From Paenibacillus mendelii (GTDB taxonomy: Bacteria; Bacillota; Bacilli; Paenibacillales; Paenibacillaceae), in NCBI RefSeq assembly GCF_024498075.1, contig NZ_JANHOF010000014.1, positions 122,636 to 186,635 on the forward strand: 64,000 nucleotides of DNA, in the 5' to 3' direction. The translations under genes and the position numbers were made by a program. Below, in pieces: positions 16,864 through 24,397 of the stretch; position 1 is the first letter of the stretch; the number at the start of each line of letters is the position of its first letter. The notes below the pieces were generated by a model, which was given only the letters and a program-made list of their open reading frames with translations, did no database searches and was not told the origin of the DNA.

Positions 16864-18069
16864 ATGATGCATCGGATGCTGCGGTTTCCTTCCCAATGGG
16901 AGTGGCACGTACTCCATAACCAACGCCCGGAACCGATAAGTTTAAGCCGCCGCCGAAAGCCAGCTGCTGTTCCACAGCCTTCCGCCGCACATTCGAATGC
17001 CGGCATTCGAATGAACGAAATCGTAACGCCTCTCCGGAATTCCAACTACGAATCAACCAGCAGCGAGAACTACGATGTTCTAACAGATACGACCGACGTA
17101 AGTGACGCCTTCAAGAGGGACCATCCTGAGCTGGTCCAATGGCTCCAAGAGTCCGAAGGCTGCAATCATAATCATATTACAGTATCGGAGCTTACCGGCG
17201 GAGAGCCGGTCATGCGCGGGACTCTGCTCTTCCAGGTATCGGATGATCAGCAGGATATCACACCTCTGCACTTCTGGATGACCCGCAAGAAGCTCGTCTC
17301 GCTTCAAAGCGATCTTCGTCTATCGATCCGTCTCCAAGCAGAACCCTGGAAGGATAAACTAGACCGCTGTCAATCGGCGCCCGAAGCATTCTTCGTCATG
17401 ATCAGCTGTATACTGGACACGTTTCATTCCGGGTTAGACGGCTTTGAGAGGCGTCTTGGCGAACTTGAGGAAACGATGCGCTATCGCAACCGGACCGGAC
17501 TGATGAACACGATCTTCGAGCGGCGCTACGATCTGCTGCATTGGAATCATCTCTTTATTCCGATACGGGAAATTCAAGGAGCCGCCAAGGAAGCTTTCCT
17601 CGAAACCCTTATCGATCAAGAAGATTTCAAACGGATGGAATATAAACTGAACCGGATCGAGTCGCTCCTGATGCATTATGCGATGGAGATCGATACGCTG
17701 CTTACGATGGACGACGCGATCTCTACCTTCCGGGGCAACGACATCATGAAGACGCTCACGATATTCACCGCTCTATTCACGCCAGCTACGGTCGTAGGGG
17801 CATTATGGGGCATGAACTTCAATTTGCTCCCGTGGACCGCGGAGCCACTCGGGTTCACAGCGATGTGTCTCGTTGTTATCATAACCACGCTCATCATCTA
17901 TTGGTGGCTGTGGCGTAAAGGCTGGACAGGCGATCTGCTCAAGGGGAAGCAAGCACACTCCTTGCCTCCGTCTTCGAAGAAGAAGCAGCGTCGTGGAGGC
18001 CGCAGCGGTCCCGATAATAGAAATTCTTCTCCATCTTCACGCAAAAAGGGAAATGCACCTTTTGGATGA
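16864..18069 (+). CDS. corA: CorA-family divalent cation (magnesium) transporter
   Basis: A 401-residue CorA protein. The soluble N-terminal domain contains HFWMTRKKLVSLQ and long acidic helices (EDFKRMEYKLNRIESLLMHYAMEIDTLL). The first membrane helix ends with the signature WGMN in TVVGALWGMNFNLLPW, and the second helix is TAMCLVVIITTLIIYWWLW, followed by a basic tail. The ATG at 16864 lies nine bases after AGGAGG. CorA forms pentameric channels for Mg2+ and sometimes Co2+/Ni2+. It stands alone between the sigB operon and a terminator that begins inside its last codons. Confidence 0.92.
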   Translation: MMHRMLRFPSQWEWHVLHNQRPEPISLSRRRKPAAVPQPSAAHSNAGIRMNEIVTPLRNSNYESTSSENYDVLTDTTDVSDAFKRDHPELVQWLQESEGCNHNHITVSELTGGEPVMRGTLLFQVSDDQQDITPLHFWMTRKKLVSLQSDLRLSIRLQAEPWKDKLDRCQSAPEAFFVMISCILDTFHSGLDGFERRLGELEETMRYRNRTGLMNTIFERRYDLLHWNHLFIPIREIQGAAKEAFLETLIDQEDFKRMEYKLNRIESLLMHYAMEIDTLLTMDDAISTFRGNDIMKTLTIFTALFTPATVVGALWGMNFNLLPWTAEPLGFTAMCLVVIITTLIIYWWLWRKGWTGDLLKGKQAHSLPPSSKKKQRRGGRSGPDNRNSSPSSRKKGNAPFG

Positions 18070-18113
18070 TATCGAAGCGCAGTGCTTCATCCAAGATTGC
18101 ATTTCCCTTTTTC
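18043..18113 (+). terminator. terminator overlapping the end of corA
   Basis: AAAAAGGGAAATGCA and TGCATTTCCCTTTTT form a 15-base perfect stem, with an inner TTGGATGA/TCATCCAA stem. The corA stop codon lies within the structure. It is A/T-flanked on both sides and could serve both strands. Confidence 0.85.
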
Positions 18114-18196
18114 ATTGCTTGAAAGTAACCGGAGCGATGGCACGCGAGAAGGATGCAGCTAGCGGAGCAGGAAGAATAATTCTGGAGAAGCGTTAG

Positions 18197-18265
18197 CGGT
18201 CGCCTTTGTTCCCGGATATTAACCTATAGATACAATTCAAAGAAATCCGGGAACAACAGCGATCG
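18197..18265. repeat. long inverted repeat between corA and the PP2C gene
   Basis: Arms of about 21 bases (18197-18217 and 18245-18265) pair with few mismatches. The inner 12 bases, TTGTTCCCGGAT/ATCCGGGAACAA, are perfect and the loop is 27 bases. There is no T-run, so it looks less like a terminator than an intergenic palindromic repeat. The remainder of the 18114-18317 gap holds nothing else I recognise. Confidence 0.65.
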
Positions 18266-18317
18266 GAAGAACATTCTGCCTGCGCAGCGGCCTGTACCAA
18301 AGCTTGCGTTCCTTCAA

Positions 18318-19481
18318 CTATCGGATGTCAATCATGACAAGGCAACGATCATCCTGGCGGTTCGAATTATCCTCCTGAAACAGCGCAGCCTCCAGCTGCT
18401 CCTGCGGCAGGCTGCTGCCAAACGGCTGCAGCGATTCTTGCAGGAGCTTCATCTGATCATCGTCCTCGGTACCGACCAGATCCAGAATGCCATCTGTGAT
18501 CAGCACGATCCGATCGCCGGGACGTATGCTCAGCGTATGCTTCTCTACGGTAATCTCATCGAACAGGCCAATCGCTACGCCACCCCGCTCGAATGCCTCC
18601 ACAACGCCTTCATCTCCGCGAATAAGCATGCCGGGCGGGTGCCCTGCATTGACGTAATCAATCGTGCCTTTCTCCAAATCGATGACCATATACAACCCTG
18701 TAAAGTAATACTGGATAAGCTGATCGGCAAACTGCAGCTGCTGGGCCCGGCGATTCAATTCGCGGATGACACGCTTCGGATCCACCATCTTGGTCATCGC
18801 TTCCTTCAAGACGGATGCGATAAACATGCAGACCAACGATGAAGATATGCCATGTCCCATTGCGTCAATGACCGCAACGCCATAGCGATGATCGTCAATG
18901 CGATGCCAGGCGTACAAATCGCCCGACAGCTCCTCCGACGGCCGGAATACCGCACTAATACGAATGCCGTCTTCCTCGATAGACTGCGGCAGAACGGCGC
19001 TCTGCACCTCACGGGCAAGCTGCAGCTCCTCCCGTACACGACGGTCCCGTTCCTTATGCCAATCCTTCTGCTCCTTCAGCCGCAGCGCAACACGAATGCG
19101 CGCAAGCAGCTCGATTCGATTGATCGGCTTCGTGACATAGTCGATTGCGCCTGCATCGAGCGCTTCAGCCAGTTTCTTCGAATCGCCAATGGCCGTTACC
19201 ATGATGATCGGGATGTCCCGCAATCGCGATGATTGCGAAATGGCCCGGCATGCGGAAATTCCGTCAACCCCTGGCATCATCATATCCATAAGGATAAGAT
19301 CGACATCGTAATCTGGAGCAGGAGACCCTTCGGGCTCTGTACCTTGACTCGTCAACCCGAGCTGTCCGAACAGCTCGACTCCAGACGATGCGGCAACAAT
19401 ATCGGTATAGCCGGCACGTTTCAATATTTCCTGCACGACGGTAACATTCATGGGATTATCATCCACGACAGCAATACGCAT
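18318..19481 (-). CDS. response regulator with PP2C (SpoIIE-type) phosphatase domain
   Basis: A fusion of an N-terminal receiver domain (MRIAVVDDN with phospho-acceptor aspartate in LILMDMMMPG, and conserved lysine in YVTKPINR) and a C-terminal SpoIIE/RsbU-type serine phosphatase. The phosphatase has SGDLYAWH and AVIDAMGHGISS as metal-binding motifs, and ends with GDRIVLITDGILD. A coiled coil joins them around residues 120-150. Such proteins dephosphorylate RsbV-like antagonists, so it is a natural upstream activator of the nearby sigB system (inference). The start MRIAVVDD has AGGAG seven bases upstream; an earlier ATG at 19523 adds 14 residues. Confidence 0.85.
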   Translation of the reverse strand: MRIAVVDDNPMNVTVVQEILKRAGYTDIVAASSGVELFGQLGLTSQGTEPEGSPAPDYDVDLILMDMMMPGVDGISACRAISQSSRLRDIPIIMVTAIGDSKKLAEALDAGAIDYVTKPINRIELLARIRVALRLKEQKDWHKERDRRVREELQLAREVQSAVLPQSIEEDGIRISAVFRPSEELSGDLYAWHRIDDHRYGVAVIDAMGHGISSSLVCMFIASVLKEAMTKMVDPKRVIRELNRRAQQLQFADQLIQYYFTGLYMVIDLEKGTIDYVNAGHPPGMLIRGDEGVVEAFERGGVAIGLFDEITVEKHTLSIRPGDRIVLITDGILDLVGTEDDDQMKLLQESLQPFGSSLPQEQLEAALFQEDNSNRQDDRCLVMIDIR

Positions 19482-19569
19482 CTTCCATCTCCTAGCCATA
19501 CGTTCTTCTTTTGTCCTATTCATTGCATGAACTCTTCTCCTAATATTACCTTGTCGTGCCCGCCTTCCG

Positions 19570-20145
19570 CTAGCGCTGTTTCGCGATAACGCGTGCCACT
19601 CTTACGCCAGTCTCCATCCAATCGAGCCAAGACGGGGAGAAGCTCGCTTTCACGGCGGGTTCCGCTTCTACGGTAATGTGATGCGGCCCATTCAAGCCAT
19701 CATGCCCCGCACCCATATTGATTTCCGGCACATCGTCGGCTGCATAAGAATCCATTCTTGCTGCAGCCGATTGTTCTTGCGCTGCCTTCGCTTGCTGCTT
19801 CGCGGCAGCCGCTTCTGCGCGGCGTTTTAGCCGATCGGTCCAAATCGACGAGAAGTCATGTGCGACACTAGCAACCTCATGCAGCACCTCGCCTGTCTCT
19901 CTTACGGTCTCTACGAGCGGATCAATGGCTGTAAGTTTCCCTTCCGCCTGATCCGCAATACGCTTGGCGCTGTTCACGATTTCGCCGACATCACCTTTAA
20001 CCGTCTGCACAACCTGCTGTACCTCTGTCATTGTAGTTGTTGCCGCGTCAAGCGAGGTTTGCACCTTCTTGAGCGTCTGGATCAGGAAGACGACTAATAC
20101 AGCTACGGACAATCCAATAATAAGCATCGCTATTTCAAATAACAT
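19570..20145 (-). CDS. DUF948 (YtxG-like) membrane-anchored protein
   Basis: A 191-residue protein with an N-terminal membrane helix (LFEIAMLIIGLSVAVLVVFLIQTL), then a heptad-like helical region (TTTMTEVQQVVQTVKGDVGEIVNSAKRIADQ) typical of DUF948, and a charged, alanine-rich C-terminal part. The start at 20145 follows GGAGGG. In Bacillus the relative YtxG is a general stress protein of unknown action, and its place in this stress block fits. It is transcribed in the same direction as the PP2C gene but separated by about 50 bases. Confidence 0.75.
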   Translation of the reverse strand: MLFEIAMLIIGLSVAVLVVFLIQTLKKVQTSLDAATTTMTEVQQVVQTVKGDVGEIVNSAKRIADQAEGKLTAIDPLVETVRETGEVLHEVASVAHDFSSIWTDRLKRRAEAAAAKQQAKAAQEQSAAARMDSYAADDVPEINMGAGHDGLNGPHHITVEAEPAVKASFSPSWLDWMETGVRVARVIAKQR

Positions 20146-20223
20146 CGGCAGCCCTCCGTTTCGTTTCTTCATTACCGTGTAGGTTCTGTATTCGTTACCC
20201 GCCACAAGGAGCTTTGAATCGTT

Positions 20224-20250
20224 GTTTCAAGGCCCCCATGGAACGGTTAA
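20224..20250 (+). promoter_or_regulatory. possible sigma-B promoter of the DUF1328 gene
   Basis: GTTTCA (20224-20229) and GGTTAA (20245-20250) are 15 bases apart, a partial match to the sigma-B consensus. The -10 deviates at one position from GGGTAA. The call rests partly on the stress-gene context. Confidence 0.35.
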
Positions 20251-20352
20251 AGTCCGAACAAGCAGGGACGGAGCCACACACAAACGGAAGAAATGATTGA
20301 CCTCTGCCGCTTGCGAATCGTTCCATCCATAATCGAAAGGATCGTGATTGCT

Positions 20353-20520
20353 ATGTTACGTTGGGCAGCTATTTTCTTCATTATTGCTATTATTGCAGCT
20401 GTATTCGGATTCGGCGGCATTGTCGGTGCGGCCGCAGGCATCGCCAAGGTTCTGTTCTTCGTGTTCTTGATCTTGTTCGTTGTCTCTCTTATTACAGGAC
20501 GCCGAAACTCATCCTTATAA
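20353..20520 (+). CDS. DUF1328 (YtjA-type) small membrane protein, 55 residues
   Basis: The sequence MLRWAAIFFIIAIIAAVFGFG followed by GIVGAAAGIAKVLFFVFLILFVVSLI and a short RRNSSL tail is the DUF1328 pattern of two membrane helices. The family occurs widely and is often stress-induced, with no known mechanism. The ATG at 20353 matches the family start; a longer frame upstream is not needed. A terminator follows. Confidence 0.85.
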   Translation: MLRWAAIFFIIAIIAAVFGFGGIVGAAAGIAKVLFFVFLILFVVSLITGRRNSSL

Positions 20521-20554
20521 CGGGTGATTCGGTCATAAGAATGTGTGAATGAGC

Positions 20555-20596
20555 AAACGGCAGCTCTCCGGTCCTTCGGAGTGCTGCCGTTTCTTT
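20555..20596 (+). terminator. intrinsic terminator after the DUF1328 gene
   Basis: AAACGGCAGC pairs with GCTGCCGTTT, an inner CTCCG/CGGAG stem lies within, and TCTTT follows. Confidence 0.85.
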
Positions 20597-20756
20597 ATGC
20601 GCGGTGGATCATGTATGGATGAACGTATTCCGCTATGAAGGACCAGCCTGCAGATGAACAATAGACGAAATGGCCAATCTCAAGTAATACGCCTAAAGCA
20701 CAGCGGCCTATTCCCGCATACAATGGGAGCAGACCGCTCTTTAGGAGGCGACTCTT

Positions 20757-21536
20757 ATGGATCAAAATACGATGGACATTCGAACGGCTATTTTCCTCGC
20801 AGCTGTCTGCGGGCAAACGTATACGCAATACGACACCGCTGAGCAATGGTTTCTCGTACCGCAAACCTACCGTACCGTCGGCTCTTTCGCCGCGATGGCC
20901 TACGACGGATCCGAAGCGCCCTTCGGCTTCGTGCTGGAGTCTGACCGGGCAGCTATTCTGGCATTCCGGGGAACGGGCTCGGCCGTCGACTGGGTATCCG
21001 ATTTGATTGCGCATCAAACGCCCTTCAAGCCGGTACGCAACGGTGGCCTGGCACATCGCGGCTTTACCGATATATACTTATCCGCACGTGATCGAATCTT
21101 CAGCTTGCTCGATACGCTGCCCGGCGACAAGCCTCTGTTCGTAACAGGCCACAGTCTGGGGGGCGCTCTTGCAACCTTAGCGGCTTACGATATTGCATCC
21201 AACCGCTCGCATAACCAGCTAATCGTTTATACGTATGCATCACCGCGGGTCGGGGATCCGAAATTCGTGCGCAATTATAATGCCATTGTGCCGATCCATG
21301 TCCGCATTCAGAATGATTATGATATTGTGCCTCATCTGCCTCCGCTCGTGTATCAGTCGCCCCAGACGGATAAGACGTACTACTACTTGCATGTCAAAGG
21401 TGACGTGCAGCGCAGCTTCCGAATGGGCTCCGTCGGTGGAAATCACGTGCTCAGCAGCTATTTTGCCGATCTGGCCCGGGATAGTCCCACCTTCACCGCG
21501 ACGGTTTGTAACATGCCACCAGGGTGGTGCCCGTAA
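20757..21536 (+). CDS. class 3 (fungal-type) lipase family protein
   Basis: A 259-residue alpha/beta hydrolase. The nucleophile elbow is TGHSLGGALA near residue 129, with an oxyanion-region strand AILAFRGT upstream. The catalytic aspartate is probably in NDYDIVPHLPP and the histidine in GGNHVLSSY, which is the Lipase_3 order. There is no signal peptide, so it would be cytoplasmic unless exported otherwise. The ATG follows AGGAGG by eight bases. Substrate is likely an acylglycerol or another ester; this is a family-level inference. Confidence 0.85.
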   Translation: MDQNTMDIRTAIFLAAVCGQTYTQYDTAEQWFLVPQTYRTVGSFAAMAYDGSEAPFGFVLESDRAAILAFRGTGSAVDWVSDLIAHQTPFKPVRNGGLAHRGFTDIYLSARDRIFSLLDTLPGDKPLFVTGHSLGGALATLAAYDIASNRSHNQLIVYTYASPRVGDPKFVRNYNAIVPIHVRIQNDYDIVPHLPPLVYQSPQTDKTYYYLHVKGDVQRSFRMGSVGGNHVLSSYFADLARDSPTFTATVCNMPPGWCP

Positions 21537-21564
21537 TCCAGATCCTGCATGCCTGCTCTAACGA

Positions 21565-21906
21565 TCAGGAACCCTGTTCGATCCGATTGCGTTCCGCCCT
21601 GGAGAGGCTGCTGCGCACAAGCTCGTAAGAATGATCGATCATATCCGTAATCTCATCCACCGGCAACGCCCCATCAACATGCACGGTGTTCCAATGTTTC
21701 TTGTTCAGATGATAGCCTGGCGTGATCGCTGCATGCTGCTCACGCAGATTCTCAGCTATGACCGGGTCGCATTTCAAGGAAATACGATCCCCCGATAGAA
21801 GCGCGAACATTTTACCTCCGACCTTCATTACGATTGGTTCCGGCCCGAATGGATACGTCTGCTCCGCTCCCGGCTTGTTCAAGCAATAGTCCAATAACGT
21901 CTGCAT
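21565..21906 (-). CDS. MmcQ/YjbR family protein
   Basis: A 113-residue protein of the YjbR (CyaY-like fold) family. The N-terminus QTLLDYCLNKPGAEQTYPFG, the central KVGGKMFALL and the C-terminal GYHLNKKHWNTVHVDGALP are typical. A DNA-binding role has been suggested for the fold but is not settled. It follows a paralogue on the same strand after only 25 bases, and the two products are clearly similar, so this looks like a tandem duplication. Confidence 0.85.
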   Translation of the reverse strand: MQTLLDYCLNKPGAEQTYPFGPEPIVMKVGGKMFALLSGDRISLKCDPVIAENLREQHAAITPGYHLNKKHWNTVHVDGALPVDEITDMIDHSYELVRSSLSRAERNRIEQGS

Positions 21907-21931
21907 CACAATATGACCCCTCTCTATATAA

Positions 21932-22495
21932 TCACTCGTACAACCGGTCCCGTTGGTCCTTCGGCCACTCGTTGCAAGCAAGCTCGTAGGCATGGTCGAT
22001 CATGCGCCTCAGCTCCGCTTCAGGGATGGAGCCGTCGCAGCGAACCGTGTTCCAATGCTTGGAATCGAGATGGTAACCGGGAGTAACCGATTCATAACGC
22101 TGCCTTAACTGCTGGGCCCAGTCCGGATCGCACTTCAGAAGCAGACTGTTACAGCCGATGAAGGCAAATATTTTGCCGCCCACATGAACGGTTAACGGCT
22201 CGTTTCCGAACCGGTAATCTTTATGAACGCCCTCTTTGCTTAGACAGTAGGCTGCCATCGATATGGAAGCCCTATCTTCGAGATCCGGCAGCAAATCTTC
22301 AGCCTCTTCAAGCCGAAGCTGCGCTTCTTCAAGCCAATGCCGAACGTTGCGAACCCTAGCGCGCCATCTCAAGTGCAAGGCGATCAGCGCAATTATAGCA
22401 AGCGGACCCGCAATGAGTATCACTTGCGGATCGATGGTTGTTGCAATCACAATTGCCTCCCCTTCTTCAATAAGATTGTAAAGTTCATGTTTCAT
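21932..22495 (-). CDS. MmcQ/YjbR protein with an N-terminal membrane anchor
   Basis: Residues 1-80 are unlike ordinary YjbR proteins. They hold a hydrophobic helix (VILIAGPLAIIALIALHL) followed by a charged helical linker (RVRNVRHWLEEAQLRLEEAEDLLPDLED). The remaining 105 residues are a YjbR domain (AAYCLSKEGVHKDYRFG, HVGGKIFAFIG, GYHLDSKHWNTVRCDGSIP) close to that of the next gene. The 187-residue form starts at the ATG at 22493-22495. The domain would be held at the inner face of the membrane. This arrangement is unusual and no function can be assigned. Confidence 0.75.
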   Translation of the reverse strand: MKHELYNLIEEGEAIVIATTIDPQVILIAGPLAIIALIALHLRWRARVRNVRHWLEEAQLRLEEAEDLLPDLEDRASISMAAYCLSKEGVHKDYRFGNEPLTVHVGGKIFAFIGCNSLLLKCDPDWAQQLRQRYESVTPGYHLDSKHWNTVRCDGSIPEAELRRMIDHAYELACNEWPKDQRDRLYE

Positions 22496-22642
22496 GAATT
22501 TATTGTAACGTTTGCACCCCCATTTTTCAACACATAATAACATGTATCATGAACTCGATGGCTCGGCGGCACCTTCGATTCCTGAAGCCGTGTACAATCA
22601 AGAAGAAGCTAGAACCATTACTTGACCAGAAGAGATGATAGC

Positions 22643-22966
22643 ATGATCGGTAAACAGCTGCGCCAGCTGCGCAAAAGCCATGAGATGACCCAAGAGCAGC
22701 TTGCTGACTTTTTGAAGATGGCCAAGTCGACCATTTCGCAGTATGAGAATGATATTAACGAACCGGACTTGAATACCCTCGTCCGCATAGCCGATCTCTT
22801 CGGCGTGAGCCTGGATGAACTAATCGGCCGAAGCGATCCATACAAGCCGGCTCGCGACCGCCCCGGCCAAGAACTTCTGCGGGAGCGTCTGACCGATGAG
22901 GAATCGCAATACTTACGAGACAGTCTGCAGATCTACCGAAAGTGGATCGGGAAGAAGCCGGATTAG
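22643..22966 (+). CDS. XRE-family transcriptional regulator
   Basis: A 107-residue protein with an N-terminal HTH_3 domain: IGKQLRQLRKSHEMTQEQLADFLKMAKSTISQYENDINEPDLNTLVRIADLFGVSLDELIG. The recognition helix is around KSTISQYE. A short C-terminal helical tail of about 40 residues may dimerise. The ATG at 22643 is preferred to an upstream TTG because it matches the family start. It is divergent from the YjbR pair and convergent with the UvrC-like gene, so its targets are not obvious. Confidence 0.85.
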   Translation: MIGKQLRQLRKSHEMTQEQLADFLKMAKSTISQYENDINEPDLNTLVRIADLFGVSLDELIGRSDPYKPARDRPGQELLRERLTDEESQYLRDSLQIYRKWIGKKPD

Positions 22967-22968
22967 AC

Positions 22969-24228
22969 CTATGATGATTGCCCGGCTTCTTTGGCGTGGC
23001 GCTCCCGTTCCAGCCTCAGCTCGTAGTTCGCTTTACACAGCTTCAGCAATTCGTATTTGAGCCCTCGCCTCGGCAGCGAGATCTTCAACGGCGGCTTTCG
23101 CAGCTGGCGAAGTGCTGTCATAACCCTCTTAAGATCACCGATTTCATTCACGATGATTTCGTCCGGTCTGCTGTGACCGTAACGATCGATCAAGAACCGG
23201 TCGCATGCCGCACCGCCCTCCGTCCGTTCAAAGTCCAATAGCTCGACATGGCGAAGCATCCCCTGATGAAAGCTCCCTACTAGCACGTTAGATTCCCCAA
23301 AGTACACCACGTCTTGGTTCACATTGGATTCCCGGTCCACGATCTGCTTATCCGGCGTCCGTTCCAGTATACGGATATGCCGAAGCATGCTCCCCGCCTT
23401 CTCGAATTCCATCATCTGCGAATAATTCTCCATCTGGGCATACATCGCTGCGATCAGCTTGTCCCCCCGATGGTCCAGCAGGGCGGCCGCTTGGCGCGCC
23501 GTCTCCCGATATTCCTCCTCGGAGATCAATCCCTCGCATATGCCGCTGCATCGTTTCAAATGATAGAGCAAGCAGACTTTCTTAGGCATTGTTGTACAAG
23601 TCCGCAGCTTGTAGTGATCCGTAATAAAAGCGAGCAGCGCGTCGCGAAACCTGGCACTGGCAAACGGACCGAATCGCTTCTCCCGGGAATTCGCAGCAGC
23701 GGAACCGGAGGCCGTGCGCGGCCGGTCTGACGCAGCAGCTGTTTGCGCCGCGGATTGCGTCAACTCGGCTGCTGCTGCAAATTTCACGCTGTCCTCCGCA
23801 GCAACGTCCCCCTCCTTCGCTTCATGCGGAATCAGGAAGCCTGAAGCGGCGGCTTGCCCGATCCCTTTCCGGTCGCGGTAGTACACATCCAGACGGGGGA
23901 ATGGCTCATCCGTCATTTTTAAATAAGCGTAGCCGCTGTTATCTTTCTTCAAGGCCCGGTTATAGGGCGGCTTATGCATTTTGATCAAATTATTCTCCAG
24001 CAGCAGACTCTCGTGTTCATTGTTCACCACGATGACTTCGATGGCAGCCACTTCCTCAACGAGACGCGCAATCCGTTTATGCGTTACACGCCCGTTAAAA
24101 TAAGAACGGAGGCGGGTTCGCAATGCTTTGGATTTGCCTACATAGAGAATGCGGCCCGCCTCGTTCTTCATCAAGTAGCAGCCGGGTTTATTCGGGAATT
24201 CCGAGGGCTTAAAGGAGTATGCCGGCAT
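22969..24228 (-). CDS. short UvrC-like protein (GIY-YIG nuclease plus UVR motif, C-terminus missing)
   Basis: A 419-residue relative of excinuclease subunit UvrC. The GIY-YIG domain is at residues 10-95 (NKPGCYLMKNEAGRILYVGKSKALRTRLRSYF, with ENNLIKMHKPPYN). A variable Ala/Ser-rich insert of about 45 residues follows near 150-195. The cysteine-rich segment (TCTTMPKKVCLLYHLKRCSGIC) and the UVR motif (MYAQMENYSQMMEFEKAGSMLRHI) are present, then the first part of the RNase H-like domain. It ends where the catalytic core and tandem HhH domains of a 600-residue UvrC would continue. It is not a frameshift: the stop is clean and the C-terminus is a charged helix. It may be a paralogue that cuts on one side only. 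Confidence 0.75.
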   Translation of the reverse strand: MPAYSFKPSEFPNKPGCYLMKNEAGRILYVGKSKALRTRLRSYFNGRVTHKRIARLVEEVAAIEVIVVNNEHESLLLENNLIKMHKPPYNRALKKDNSGYAYLKMTDEPFPRLDVYYRDRKGIGQAAASGFLIPHEAKEGDVAAEDSVKFAAAAELTQSAAQTAAASDRPRTASGSAAANSREKRFGPFASARFRDALLAFITDHYKLRTCTTMPKKVCLLYHLKRCSGICEGLISEEEYRETARQAAALLDHRGDKLIAAMYAQMENYSQMMEFEKAGSMLRHIRILERTPDKQIVDRESNVNQDVVYFGESNVLVGSFHQGMLRHVELLDFERTEGGAACDRFLIDRYGHSRPDEIIVNEIGDLKRVMTALRQLRKPPLKISLPRRGLKYELLKLCKANYELRLERERHAKEAGQSS

Positions 24229-24397
24229 TTACGGTTCTCCTCCTGGCATGAAATATAATCCATTGCTTCGTGCAAACATACATTCTATTTTCTAGTTTAC
24301 CAATATGGGGTTCTGCGGGCAAGGCTCGTCATTAGGTCTGCCTTCGGGCGCCCTGATCCGTCATGCGTTCGGAATGCAGAGCGCGCCAGTGCTAGAC

